Part shown: piece by piece, positions 52,873-60,992 of the stretch
Position numbering within the stretch: position 1 is the first letter of the stretch
How the letters are laid out: the number at the start of each line of letters is the position of its first letter
Assembly (NCBI GenBank): GCA_020073245.1
Contig: JAIQFQ010000005.1
Location: forward strand, 54,181-118,180
DNA from: Terriglobia bacterium
Lineage (GTDB): Bacteria > Acidobacteriota > Thermoanaerobaculia > Thermoanaerobaculales > Thermoanaerobaculaceae
Direction of reading: 5' to 3'
Length of the DNA stretch: 64,000 bases
The notes under the pieces: model-generated
Databases searched by the model: none
What the model saw: only the letters and a program-made list of their open reading frames with translations
Told to the model about the DNA's origin: nothing
Position numbers and translations under genes: made by a program

Positions 52873-53712
52873 GTGGCGAGGATCAACCAAAAGCTCCTCG
52901 AACGCCTTGAGACGAAGCTAGGTCTCGGTCGCCGGCGAGTCTACGAACTCATTGAAGCGAAGGTCCGAGAATCGCACCTTCCCCGACACCTAGCTGCGAT
53001 AGCCGTGGCCAGCCAGCGCGGCATCAACATCTCCAAATTCGCAAGCGCTGAAGACTTGGCAGAGATACGAAGTACGGCTCGCGGCGCGGCACCCCCACCA
53101 GTTGTCGTTCCTGCCGCTTCATCTCCGGCTTCACCTCGCTCCGGTTCGCCTCGCAAGAGGGCATCGAACCGCCCGACGCAAACCAATCAGCGCCGCCGCG
53201 GCAGTTCGGTGTTCGTTGTCCATGGACGGGACGACCCAGCTCGCCGAGAGCTGTTCACTTTCCTTCGTGCCTTGGGGTTGCAGCCAATCGAGTGGAACCA
53301 GGCGATCAAGATGACGGGCCAAGGGAGTCCCTATGTCGGGACGATTCTCGATACGGCTTTTCGGGAGGCAGCTGCGGTGGTTGTTCTCCTCACCCCGGAC
53401 GACGAGGCGCGCCTTCGCAAGGACTTCCTGAAGACTCGCGATCCTGTTCATGAAAGGCAACTTACGGGCCAGGCCAGAGCCAACGTGCTCTTCGAGGCGG
53501 GGATGGCATTCGGTAGGAACCCAGCTAGCACCGTCTTGGTCCAGCTTGGCGAAGTAAGGCCGTTCAGCGATGTTGCCGGTCGGCACGTGGTTCACCTCGG
53601 GAATGACGCCGGCAGCCGTCAGGAATTGGCAACAAAGCTGGCGAACGCGGGCTGCAACGTCGACACGTCGGGAACCGATTGGCTAAGTGCAGGTGACTTT
53701 CGCTCTAGCTAG
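52873..53712 (+). CDS. Cassette 4, gene 3: TIR-like nucleotide-binding protein
   Basis: 279 aa, GTG start. N-terminal helical or winged-helix-like region (LLERLETKLGLGRRRVYELI, 1-65), Pro/Ser linker, then residues about 111-260 of the TIR-like family found in the CBASS/Pycsar effectors (Cap12/PycTIR): SSVFVVHGRDDPARRELFTFLRALGLQPIEW, AFREAAAVVVLLTPDDEARL, then ARANVLFEAGMAFGRN with the candidate catalytic Glu E208. The family predicts NAD+ cleavage. The only sizeable predicted effector in the cassette array. Confidence 0.88.
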   Translation: MARINQKLLERLETKLGLGRRRVYELIEAKVRESHLPRHLAAIAVASQRGINISKFASAEDLAEIRSTARGAAPPPVVVPAASSPASPRSGSPRKRASNRPTQTNQRRRGSSVFVVHGRDDPARRELFTFLRALGLQPIEWNQAIKMTGQGSPYVGTILDTAFREAAAVVVLLTPDDEARLRKDFLKTRDPVHERQLTGQARANVLFEAGMAFGRNPASTVLVQLGEVRPFSDVAGRHVVHLGNDAGSRQELATKLANAGCNVDTSGTDWLSAGDFRSS

Positions 53713-53721
53713 ACGCTTGCG

Positions 53722-53781
<60 letters not shown>

Positions 53782-53810
53782 CGCACAGGAATTCAGGCTA
53801 GGAGGAGCAG

Positions 53811-54401
53811 ATGACGTTTCTTGAAACCTATGGCAAGGAACTCGTGGCTCTGCTTGTGCCTCTTGTGGCTTGGGCACTCAACACGTTCTTCCGAGCGAGG
53901 GCTCGACTTTCTCTCGCCAACCCCCACACGTTTACGTTCTTGGTTCAGACTCCCTTGGTAGATCCCCAGGGCAAACAGATCGCTGCGAGCCAGACTGTTC
54001 ACACGCGATCCCTGATCATGTGGAACGCCGGGAAGGAAACGGCAACGCGCGTGGAATGGCTGTTCAACTGGAAACCTCATTGCCTCAACGTTTGGCCGCC
54101 GCGCCATTATCAGGAGCACATCGGGCCGGATAGTCGCTACACGATTGTCTTTGATAGCCTTGCGCCAAACGAGTACCTTGGCTGTGAACTGATGTCCCTC
54201 AATGCTGAGCTGCCGAGTCTCCTAGTGGTCCGTAGCGATCAATGTGTCGCGCAGAACATCAATATGTTCCCCCAGCCAGTCATCTCGAACCCGCAGCGGA
54301 GGATCCGAACGGCTCTACAGTTGGCTGGCGTCGGGCTCATCGTATATCTGGCAATTGTGCTGCTCCAGTTCTTGGTGCTAAAGACGCCACTTGGTCGGTA
54401 G
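53811..54401 (+). CDS. Cassette 5: membrane protein, unknown function
   Basis: 196 aa, GGAGGAG before the ATG. A helix at each end (ELVALLVPLVAWALNTFF and LAGVGLIVYLAIVLLQFLVL) encloses a domain of about 120 residues with beta-rich text (TRSLIMWNAGKETATRVEWLFNWKP). The enclosed domain faces one side of the membrane. No family recognised. Confidence 0.6.
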   Translation: MTFLETYGKELVALLVPLVAWALNTFFRARARLSLANPHTFTFLVQTPLVDPQGKQIAASQTVHTRSLIMWNAGKETATRVEWLFNWKPHCLNVWPPRHYQEHIGPDSRYTIVFDSLAPNEYLGCELMSLNAELPSLLVVRSDQCVAQNINMFPQPVISNPQRRIRTALQLAGVGLIVYLAIVLLQFLVLKTPLGR

Positions 54402-54410
54402 GAGAGTGCG

Positions 54411-54508
54411 CTCTAACCAGCCGTTGCAGCCGCCCCACTCGGCTGTCACGCCGCGTGCAGGGGCACGCGTCGCGCCAGCCGGCGGGCGGCTGAACGGCGG
54501 CGTTAGCC
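54411..54508 (+). repeat. attC 5 (98 bp)
   Basis: CTCTAAC ... GTTAGCC. CTCTAAC is the exact complement of cassette 5's leading core GTTAGAG. Confidence 0.9.
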
Positions 54509-54521
54509 CGACGGCTGGAAC

Positions 54522-54905
54522 ATGACTGACCACAACCCGCTGACATTCTCGGGTCGCCTTCGCAGCATCGGGTTCGCGCTGCGGGGCATTGGCGTCATGC
54601 TCCGCACCCAACACAACGCGTGGGTCCATGCTGTTGCTACGGTCGTCGTTGTCGCCATGGGCGTGGCCCTCCGGTTGTCCGCAGGCGAGTGGTGCTGGAT
54701 CGTGCTGGCAATCGTCGCCGTCTGGACGGCGGAGGCTCTCAACACGGCGTTCGAGTTCCTTACTGACGTGGCCTCGCCGGGGTTCCACCCAGTTGCTGGG
54801 AAGGCCAAGGACGTGGCGGCGGGAGCTGTCTTGCTTGCCGCGTGCGGGGCGGTGGTGATTGGCGTGTTGGTGCTCGGGCCACATCTGCTGCGTCTGCTGC
54901 AGTGA
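54522..54905 (+). CDS. dgkA: Cassette 6: diacylglycerol/undecaprenol kinase family
   Basis: 127 aa. Three helices and the family signature AEALNTAFEFLTD with E71, N74 and E78, followed by GKAKDVAAGAVLLAA. It phosphorylates a lipid alcohol (diacylglycerol or undecaprenol) at the inner membrane. A full-length housekeeping-type enzyme carried in a cassette is unusual; antibiotic or envelope stress could favour it. Confidence 0.9.
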   Translation: MTDHNPLTFSGRLRSIGFALRGIGVMLRTQHNAWVHAVATVVVVAMGVALRLSAGEWCWIVLAIVAVWTAEALNTAFEFLTDVASPGFHPVAGKAKDVAAGAVLLAACGAVVIGVLVLGPHLLRLLQ

Positions 54906-54910
54906 TCGCG

Positions 54911-55037
54911 GGCTAACCAGCGCTTGCAGTGGACCGGCCACAAAGCTGGCCACGCTCGCCGTCGTGCGGTGTGGAGGGGTAAGCTAGTCCAATGCCAAGG
55001 GTGAAAGTGGCCGGCCCACTGAAGCGCAGCGTTAGAT
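54911..55037 (+). repeat. attC 6 (127 bp)
   Basis: GGCTAAC ... GTTAGAT. Left core complements cassette 6's GTTAGCC. The last two bases of the right core are the first two of an ATG. Confidence 0.9.
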
Positions 55038-55056
55038 GGCCGAAGGGAAATACCAG

Positions 55057-55623
55057 GTGAGCAGCCAGGTAGAGTCACGATCTGGGAGGCTTGTGCGCTC
55101 GATCCGCTCGCGGAGGGCGTTAAGGGTTGCGGCTGGGTTAGCGGCCGGAGCCGCGGCCCTCTGTCTCTTAGGTTTCATTTCTAGCATGCTCTCTGTCGGT
55201 GCCGCGCGGCGAATCACGACCCGTTTGGTGGAACAGTCCTACAAACGAGCCGTCCCAGATGGCGAATCCCTTTTGTGGCTCGATTCAACGCAGGTGCGTG
55301 CCTATCCGCCGCCCGTCGCCGCGTACCCGCTTTCGAGGCTGTCTCTTCGGACCCGCCTCTTCGCGCCCAGAACGTACTACGCTCCCGACCCGCAGCCACC
55401 GTGTCCAGATTGCGATTCCTGCGCCTGGGCGCTGGGGGTCGTTCGCATACCACTACCGTTTGTTGTACGTGTTCATTACTACTGGTCCCATCTTGCGGCA
55501 CCAGTACCCGTGCGAAGCGTAAGGGGCCTGATGGAGCTGGGAGTCGTAACACACGTGGGCTTGTTTGGCCTCGCGATCCCTGTCGATCAATGTCCAAGCC
55601 CGCCCAAGATCGCGGAGAAGTAG
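55057..55623 (+). CDS. Cassette 7: membrane protein, unknown function
   Basis: 188 aa from a GTG with AAGGGA nine bases upstream. An ATG at 55036, made partly of the attC core (GTTAGATG), is in frame and gives 195 aa but has no ribosome site. One membrane helix (VAAGLAAGAAALCLLGFISSML). A Cys-rich spot CPDCDSC suggests a metal or disulfide site. No family recognised. Confidence 0.55.
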   Translation: MSSQVESRSGRLVRSIRSRRALRVAAGLAAGAAALCLLGFISSMLSVGAARRITTRLVEQSYKRAVPDGESLLWLDSTQVRAYPPPVAAYPLSRLSLRTRLFAPRTYYAPDPQPPCPDCDSCAWALGVVRIPLPFVVRVHYYWSHLAAPVPVRSVRGLMELGVVTHVGLFGLAIPVDQCPSPPKIAEK

Positions 55624-55631
55624 GTGTGGCC

Positions 55632-55729
55632 ATCTAACCAGCCGTTGCAGCCGTCCCACTCGGCTGTCACGCCGCGTGCAGAGGCACGCGTCGCGCCAGC
55701 CGGCGGGCGGCTGAACGGCGGCGTTAGGC
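55632..55729 (+). repeat. attC 7 (98 bp)
   Basis: ATCTAAC ... GTTAGGC. Left core complements cassette 7's own GTTAGAT. Confidence 0.9.
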
Positions 55730-55766
55730 ACCCCGCGCCTCTCTCTGTGTCATGCTGGAGGCAGAG

Positions 55767-56279
55767 ATGACAGACGCGGTGAACGTAGCCTCCGTCGCTC
55801 CGAAGCGCGTCTGGTGGCGTGCCGTCGTTCTGGCCATTCCGTTCTTCATCCTCGGCCTGGCTGGCGGCGGCTACATCGTGCACGACCACTACACGCGAGT
55901 TCAGCCTGCCTTCGTCGCGATGTTCAACGAGCACATGGTGGGCCAGTATGCGGAGCTGCAGTATCAGCAGGCCTCCTACCCGGAAGCTCAGGCCGCTCTC
56001 GAGCGCTATCTCAAACTACTTCTCGATCCAACACCGTCCCCCAACCCGCTTTCGGACGCGCGCACGCGGCGGGTCGATGCGATACTCACCCTTGGCAGGC
56101 TTGCGCTGCTCCACGAGCGCAACGGTCACGCCGATCTGGCGGCGGCGTCCTGGGCTCGAGCGGAGGCCCTGGCTCGTCAAGGCACTTGGAAAGACCCATC
56201 GCGGGAGCATCTCCGCTCCTTGCTACAGCGCATGGATGCCCCGGCAGGCCCGACACCTACACCAAAGGCGGGTGCCTAA
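55767..56279 (+). CDS. Cassette 8: membrane-anchored TPR-like protein
   Basis: 170 aa from the ATG at 55767 with GGAGG upstream. One helix (VVLAIPFFILGLAGGGYIV), then helical pairs like AELQYQQASYPEAQAALERYLKLLL and LTLGRLALLHERNGHADLAAASWARAEALA. Probably a protein-binding scaffold. Its TAA is inside the attC core. Confidence 0.6.
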   Translation: MTDAVNVASVAPKRVWWRAVVLAIPFFILGLAGGGYIVHDHYTRVQPAFVAMFNEHMVGQYAELQYQQASYPEAQAALERYLKLLLDPTPSPNPLSDARTRRVDAILTLGRLALLHERNGHADLAAASWARAEALARQGTWKDPSREHLRSLLQRMDAPAGPTPTPKAGA

Positions 56280-56371
56280 CATGCCGTTGCAGCCGTCCCA
56301 CTCGGCTGTCACGCCGCGTGCGGGGGCACGCGTCGCGCCAGCCGGCGGGCGGCTGAACGGCGGCGTTAGGC
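56274..56371 (+). repeat. attC 8 (98 bp)
   Basis: GCCTAAC ... GTTAGGC, 98-bp type, overlapping the stop of cassette 8. Confidence 0.9.
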
Positions 56372-56394
56372 ATCCATGGCAAAGAAGCAGTGGA

Positions 56395-56853
56395 TTGAGA
56401 ATCTCACTGGCAGCAGTCCTGAGCTTAGGGATGTCGTGCTCTAGTCCTCAGGGGTCCCAACCAAACCAGACCACCCCCGCGCCCAGCGTCAAATCGGGTC
56501 CGACCATGCCCACACCAGGGCCCCCGTTGCCAGCGCTCACCGCCGTCTTCGAGTACCTCGGCCCCGACATCACACCACCACGTCTAGTCAACAACATCCA
56601 GCCACAGTTCCCTGAGGACCTCCGAGGCATCAACGTCACACCACGCCCATTCATCTACACGATCGTCGTGGACCAGGAGGGGAACGTTCGAAACCTGAAG
56701 CCGACGCGAGTGCCAGCGCCCACACCTCCGTATGACGCCCTCGATAGGTGCTTCCGTGAGGCAATCCTGCAGTGGCGGTACCGACCAGCGGAGAAGGCAG
56801 GGCGGCCCGTTGCTGTCCAGCTCACTGTTTCGGCGAATGTCGAAGTCCGGTAG
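56395..56853 (+). CDS. Cassette 9: lipoprotein with a TonB C-terminal-like domain
   Basis: 152 aa from a TTG. Lipoprotein signal MRISLAAVLSLGMSC. After a Pro-rich linker comes a TonB-C-like domain: VNNIQPQFPEDLRG, FIYTIVVDQEGNVRNLK, LDRCFREAILQWRYRPAEKAGRPVAVQLTVSANV. No transmembrane motor-linked helix, so it is not a working TonB. Confidence 0.7.
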   Translation: MRISLAAVLSLGMSCSSPQGSQPNQTTPAPSVKSGPTMPTPGPPLPALTAVFEYLGPDITPPRLVNNIQPQFPEDLRGINVTPRPFIYTIVVDQEGNVRNLKPTRVPAPTPPYDALDRCFREAILQWRYRPAEKAGRPVAVQLTVSANVEVR

Positions 56854-56863
56854 GTGCATGGAT

Positions 56864-56961
56864 GCCTAACCAGCCGTTGCAGCCGTCCCACTCGGCTGTC
56901 ACGCCGCTTGCGTGCGCAACCGGCGCGCCAGCCGGCGGGCGGCTGAACGGCGGCGTTCGAC
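56864..56961 (+). repeat. attC 9 (98 bp)
   Basis: GCCTAAC ... GTTCGAC. The right core has C at position 4, an unusual variant shared by cassette 10. Confidence 0.85.
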
Positions 56962-56982
56962 GACTAGAGAGGAGGCAGGCCG

Positions 56983-57369
56983 ATGGCGGATGAGGTCCAA
57001 GAGAAGACAACGTGGGGTGGATCGGCTCTGCGCGAAGTGGCGACCGACGCTCTCCACTATTGGGAGCGCCGACGTCTGGTGTACAACGCTGCGCTCGTTC
57101 TGGTCGTGGGGTGGTGCTTCATCTCGGGTCTTCCCCAGTCGCGGACCCACGTCGGAGTCAACCTCCTCCTGGTTTTCTTCGTGCTCGCGGTCATCGCCAA
57201 CGTTCTCTACTGCCTGGCCTACGTCGTGGATGTTTTCGTGCAGATGTCCATGCTCCGGGAGGCGTGGGTTCGGTGGCGGTGGGTGCTGTTCGCTGTCGGG
57301 ACGACCACGGCCGCCGTCGTGACCCGGTTCTTCAGCATGGGAGCCTTCGCCTCCTGGAGAGGGCATTGA
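56983..57369 (+). CDS. Cassette 10: membrane protein, unknown function
   Basis: 128 aa, GAGGAGGC upstream. Three helices (LVLVVGWCFISGL, NLLLVFFVLAVIANVLYCLAYVVDVFV, WVLFAVGTTTAAVVTRFF). No family recognised. Confidence 0.6.
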   Translation: MADEVQEKTTWGGSALREVATDALHYWERRRLVYNAALVLVVGWCFISGLPQSRTHVGVNLLLVFFVLAVIANVLYCLAYVVDVFVQMSMLREAWVRWRWVLFAVGTTTAAVVTRFFSMGAFASWRGH

Positions 57370-57392
57370 GTCACGTCAATTCCTGCGAAGTC

Positions 57393-57518
57393 GTCGAACA
57401 GGCGCTTGCAGCGTCACGCGGGCCGGGCTGCTTGCCCGGCGCCGTCGCGGGGTTCATCATCGCGCCACGCCAAGCGAAAGACGGTGCGCCGGCGTGCCGC
57501 TGAAGCGCAGCGTTAGGC
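57393..57518 (+). repeat. attC 10 (126 bp)
   Basis: GTCGAAC ... GTTAGGC. GTCGAAC is the exact complement of cassette 10's rare leading core GTTCGAC. Confidence 0.85.
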
Positions 57519-57549
57519 AGCAGTGGCCCAAGAGCGGTAAAATAGTGCC

Positions 57550-57807
57550 GTGCCTGTACTCAGTCGCTTCCTCGGGATCGTGATCGCCATGTACTACCGC
57601 GACCATGAGCCGGCGCATTTTCATGCGAGGTACGGAGACTATGAAATCACTGTGGTGCTCGACACCGGAATCGTGGAAGGGCAGTTTCCGCGGCGCGCGC
57701 TCCGCCACACCCTGGACTGGTACGAGCTCCACGTCGAGGAACTTCGCGAGGACTGGCAGTTGGCCCAGCGCGGCGAGCCGTTGCGGCCGATTGCGCCTTT
57801 GGAGTAG
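57550..57807 (+). CDS. Cassette 11, gene 1: DUF4160 protein
   Basis: 85 aa, GTG start. PVLSRFLGIVIAMYYRDHEPAHFHARYGDYEITV is the DUF4160 signature (E-P-x-H-F-H-A-x-Y). These small proteins pair with DUF2442 proteins in a toxin-antitoxin-like layout; activity is not established. Confidence 0.88.
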   Translation: MPVLSRFLGIVIAMYYRDHEPAHFHARYGDYEITVVLDTGIVEGQFPRRALRHTLDWYELHVEELREDWQLAQRGEPLRPIAPLE

Positions 57808-57810
57808 AGC

Positions 57811-58056
57811 ATGGTGCATCTAGTCGAGGCGAGGGTTGTTTCTGGCTACGTGGTGTGGCTGCGCTTCTCGGACGGCGTCGAGGGGCGAGTCGATCTAGGC
57901 CAGGAGCTTCATGGTCGTGTATTCGAGCCACTAAGGGATCCGCAGGAGTTTGGGAAGCTCTCACTCGATCCGGAGCTCGGCACGATTATCTGGCCAAATG
58001 GCGCTGACTTTGCGCCGGAATTTCTCTACGCCGCAGCCAGACGTGCTGCTGCCTAA
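57811..58056 (+). CDS. Cassette 11, gene 2: DUF2442 protein
   Basis: 81 aa. WLRFSDGVEGRVDLGQELHGRVFEPLRDPQEFGKLSLDPELGTIIWPNGADFAPEFLY matches DUF2442. Three bases after its partner. The stop codon lies in the attC core. Confidence 0.9.
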   Translation: MVHLVEARVVSGYVVWLRFSDGVEGRVDLGQELHGRVFEPLRDPQEFGKLSLDPELGTIIWPNGADFAPEFLYAAARRAAA

Positions 58057-58181
58057 CAGCGGTTTGCAGTGAGCGGCGCTGGTCGCCTTGGCGAACTCGG
58101 TGGTCTATCCTCGTGGCTTGGTACGTGGGGTCCCGTGTGTCGGTCCGCTACCCGCACCGTCACTGAAACCGGGCGTTAGGC
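58051..58181 (+). repeat. attC 11 (131 bp)
   Basis: GCCTAAC ... GTTAGGC with arms CGGTTTGCAGTGAGCGGCGC and CACTGAAACCGGGC. Same type as attC 17. Confidence 0.85.
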
Positions 58182-58211
58182 ACCCCATCGGCGTTGGTGT
58201 TAGACTCAAGT

Positions 58212-58452
58212 GTGTTACCCACAGTTCGCAGAATTGGGCCGTATCGCTTCTTCTTCTACGCGAGCGATTTTGGGGGAGCCTCCGCATATTCACGTGGAGC
58301 GTGACCGCGCGGTGGCGAAGTTCTGGCTCGAGCCCGTTAGACTGGAGCGGTCATGGGGGTTCTCAGCTCATGAGCTGAGGCGGGTCGGAGAGGTTGTTGA
58401 CAGCAACGCGGCTTCATTCCTGGAGGCTTGGCATGAGTTCTTTCGCCGCTAG
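58212..58452 (+). pseudogene. Cassette 12, gene 1: DUF4160, frameshifted
   Basis: From the GTG at 58212 the protein reads MLPTVRRIGPYRFFFYASDFG, typical DUF4160. At a run of five G (58272-58276) the frame must move by one base to continue EPPHIHVERDRAVAKFWLEPVRL to the stop at 58452. One extra G explains it: mutation, sequencing error, or slippage. Pairs with the DUF2442 gene that overlaps it. Confidence 0.75.
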
Positions 58453-58714
58453 ACGCGAGCCCCTCGCGGTCGACGTGCAGGTCACGGAGGATGAGATCAC
58501 GGTTTCCCTCGCGGACGGACGTCGCCTGTCGGCTCCATTGGTTTGGTTCCCTCGTCTTCTTGCTGCCTCCGCGGCTGCTCGGTCGAATTGGCGACTGATT
58601 GGCGACGGTGAGGGGGTTCACTGGCCCGATGCCGATGAGGACATCAGCGTGGAGGCTCTCATGCTCGGTGTGCCGTCGGTGGACTACTCGCAGCGGGTGG
58701 GCGGGGGTGCCTAA
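58433..58714 (+). CDS. Cassette 12, gene 2: DUF2442 protein
   Basis: 93 aa. VTEDEITVSLADGRRLSAPLVWFPRLLAASAAARSNWRLIGDGEGVHWPDADEDISVEALM matches DUF2442. Overlaps the DUF4160 frame by 20 bases; stop in the attC core. Confidence 0.88.
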   Translation: MSSFAARREPLAVDVQVTEDEITVSLADGRRLSAPLVWFPRLLAASAAARSNWRLIGDGEGVHWPDADEDISVEALMLGVPSVDYSQRVGGGA

Positions 58715-58833
58715 CAGCGCGCTGGACCGCGCCCAGCCCCGAGGTTGCTCAGAGGTGGTAGCGCGGTGCATCATCGTGCCGTGCTAGCAGCCATCGCGGT
58801 CGTGGGCGCGTGCCTGGAAGCGCGGCGTTCGGC
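58709..58833 (+). repeat. attC 12 (125 bp)
   Basis: GCCTAAC ... GTTCGGC. The central part is weakly symmetric and arms are less regular than in other sites. Confidence 0.7.
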
Positions 58834-58927
58834 GACGCGCAGTGCCGGCTGTCGCACACCGGGTGTGGGAGTTGCCGGCCTCACGACAGGTCGTCTCTAG
58901 AACTCAACTGAGAGAAAGGAAACGAGA

Positions 58928-60043
58928 ATGAAAGCCAAATCGTGGATAGCCTTTTTCGTTACGGGGCTGGCCCTGCTTCTCGCTGGATGCGCCGGGGCGA
59001 TCTCCCAACCTCAAGCGGCGAGCGCCGACCCGATTAAGGCCCAAGTCACCGTCCTCTATGATGCCTTCGGCAAGCCGTCCGCCATGCAGAAGGACTGGGG
59101 ATATTCGGTGTTCATCGAGTATGGCGGCAGGCGTATCCTGTTTGACACCGGCAACAACTCGGAGATTCTTGCCCAAAACGCGAAGGCCAAGGGCATCAAC
59201 TTGGCCAAGCTGGACTTCGTTGTCATGTCGCACCGCCACGGCGATCATATCGGGGGCTTGGCTTATCTCCTGAGTGTCAACCCCAAGGTGAGAATCTACG
59301 CGCCCAAGGAGGGCTTCGGCGTCTATGGCGCCGACCTGCCCAGCAGCTTCTATCGCAAGGACGAGTCTCTACCGCCCGAACAACGTTACTATGACGGCAA
59401 ACCACCGGAAGTCATGCGGTTCGGCGCCGCCTGGCCCGGCGCTAACTTTCAGCTCGTCGATAAGAATACCGAGATCGTCCCCGGTATCCATCTAATCGCG
59501 CTGGTCTCCGACAAACCGGGGACGCTCGAACTGCGCGAGCTCTCGCTTGTCATCAACGCGCCCGACGGCCTGGTAATCGTGGTGGGCTGCTCGCATCCTG
59601 GCATCGACAAGATCGTGGAAACGGCAATCGCGATCAACCCGCGCGTCCATTTGATTGCCGGAGGGTTTCACCTCGTCGTGGCGAAGGACCCGGACATCGA
59701 GAAGATCGTCACTAGCTTGCGTGACACATACAAGGTGGAGTACGTCGCGCCTGGCCACTGCACCGGCGAGCCGACCTTCACGGCGCTCAAGAAGGCATTC
59801 GGCGATCATTATCTCTACGCCGGCCTGGGTACAACCTTCGCGCTGGGCGCCACGCCGAAAGCGATGGCCGAAGCTGATCAGAAAGCTCCAACCACCATGG
59901 GTGCGGACGATCTCACGAGTTACCGCAGGCTGCTGGGGAAGAGCGACGACCACGAACCTATGCTGCTGGCGCGCCGCTCATCCCTCGTTGGTCCGACCTC
60001 GACGGTGGTCTCGCGGCGAGCCAACTGGAGTGACGGCCCGTGA
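58928..60043 (+). CDS. Cassette 13: metallo-beta-lactamase-fold lipoprotein
   Basis: 371 aa, AAAGGAAAC upstream. Lipobox LLLAGC (C21). Metal motif SHRHGDHIGG (H102, H104, D106, H107), then VVGCSHPGI, GGFHLV and APGHCTG. The layout is that of the COG1237-like MBL proteins related to a methanopterin-pathway phosphate synthase, not of a true beta-lactamase. Largest cassette product here. Base composition is slightly lower in GC than its neighbours. Confidence 0.85.
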   Translation: MKAKSWIAFFVTGLALLLAGCAGAISQPQAASADPIKAQVTVLYDAFGKPSAMQKDWGYSVFIEYGGRRILFDTGNNSEILAQNAKAKGINLAKLDFVVMSHRHGDHIGGLAYLLSVNPKVRIYAPKEGFGVYGADLPSSFYRKDESLPPEQRYYDGKPPEVMRFGAAWPGANFQLVDKNTEIVPGIHLIALVSDKPGTLELRELSLVINAPDGLVIVVGCSHPGIDKIVETAIAINPRVHLIAGGFHLVVAKDPDIEKIVTSLRDTYKVEYVAPGHCTGEPTFTALKKAFGDHYLYAGLGTTFALGATPKAMAEADQKAPTTMGADDLTSYRRLLGKSDDHEPMLLARRSSLVGPTSTVVSRRANWSDGP

Positions 60044-60065
60044 ACCGCTCGAATAGCAACAGGCC

Positions 60066-60135
60066 GCCCAACAACGCGCTGCAGCGGACTCGGGCGGCTC
60101 TGCCGCCCTCGCCGCTGAGGTTGATATCGTTAGAC
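60066..60135 (+). repeat. attC 13 (70 bp)
   Basis: GCCCAAC ... GTTAGAC, short type with GCGCTGCAGCGGACTCGGGC. Confidence 0.75.
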
Positions 60136-60176
60136 GGATCTCTTGCAGCGCTCTTTACAAGAACCCGGAGGATGGG

Positions 60177-60659
60177 ATGGCAGTCAGCTCTTTTGACGCG
60201 GAGGGTACACCGCAGGCGCAGCTTCGATTTTTCATCGAGAATTTAGATCCCAAGGAGCAGAAGCTCTTCCGCTCGGTCCGGTCCGCGGTGCGCAAGAGGT
60301 TGCCGACTGCCAACGAGCTGGTGTATGACTACTACACCTTCCTGGTCATCGGGTATTCGCCGAACGATGTACCCACGGATGGAATCGTCTCAATCGCCGC
60401 GCGTGCCGATGGTGTGCGTCTTTACTTGATGCATGGTCCTCGTTTGCCCGACCCGAAGAAGCTACTGTTGGGATCGGGCAAGCAAACCCGCTACATCCGG
60501 GTGGAGGCTGCGAGCCAGTTGGCGCATCCAGATGTTGAGGCGCTGATCGCCGCTGCGATTGATCTAGCTGAAGTTCCGTTGCCATCCGAGGGGCGTGGCA
60601 AACTCGTCATTCGGTCGGTTTCTGCGAAGCGGCAGCATCGTCGGAGGCGGCCGAAGTGA
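60177..60659 (+). CDS. Cassette 14: DUF1801 protein
   Basis: 160 aa, CGGAGG upstream. PQAQLRFFIENLDPKEQKLFRSVRSAVRKRLPTANELVYDYYTFLVIGY, then LYLMHGPRLPDPKKLLLGSGKQTRYIRVEAA, the DUF1801 fold. Function unknown. Confidence 0.8.
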   Translation: MAVSSFDAEGTPQAQLRFFIENLDPKEQKLFRSVRSAVRKRLPTANELVYDYYTFLVIGYSPNDVPTDGIVSIAARADGVRLYLMHGPRLPDPKKLLLGSGKQTRYIRVEAASQLAHPDVEALIAAAIDLAEVPLPSEGRGKLVIRSVSAKRQHRRRRPK

Positions 60660-60668
60660 ACGGAGACC

Positions 60669-60744
60669 TTCTAACAACAGCATGCAGCAGACGGCGCTGC
60701 GCGCCGGGCAGGCTCGCGCCAGCGGCTGAACGGCGGCGTTAGGC
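60669..60744 (+). repeat. attC 14 (76 bp)
   Basis: TTCTAAC ... GTTAGGC. One base off perfect complement to its cassette's GTTAGAC. Confidence 0.8.
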
Positions 60745-60776
60745 CGCAAGGCGAGAGAAGGGTGTAGACTAACGGC

Positions 60777-60992
60777 ATGGAGCGGGAATTCGACGTCATC
60801 GTGGAGCGGGACGCGGACGGATTTTATGTGGCTTCCGTTCCTTCACTGCGTGGCTGTCATACGCAGGCGCGCTCGCTGGACGAGCTCATGGAGCGGGCTC
60901 AGGAGGCGATCCTTCTCTGCCTGGAGGTCGAAGGCGAGCCAGCGGAGTCGCTCGACTTCATCGGCGTGCAGCGCGTTCGCATTCCGGCATGA
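60777..60992 (+). CDS. hicB: Cassette 15, gene 1: HicB-like antitoxin
   Basis: 71 aa. FDVIVERDADGFYVASVPSLRGCHTQARSLDELMERAQEAILLCLE is the HicB N-terminal (RNase H-like) domain. No separate DNA-binding domain. Overlaps hicA by ATGA. Confidence 0.9.
   Translation: MEREFDVIVERDADGFYVASVPSLRGCHTQARSLDELMERAQEAILLCLEVEGEPAESLDFIGVQRVRIPA

Noticed and set aside
58928..60043. Antibiotic-resistance beta-lactamase
   Set aside because: The MBL fold is clear, but later motifs match the COG1237-like group rather than class B beta-lactamases.
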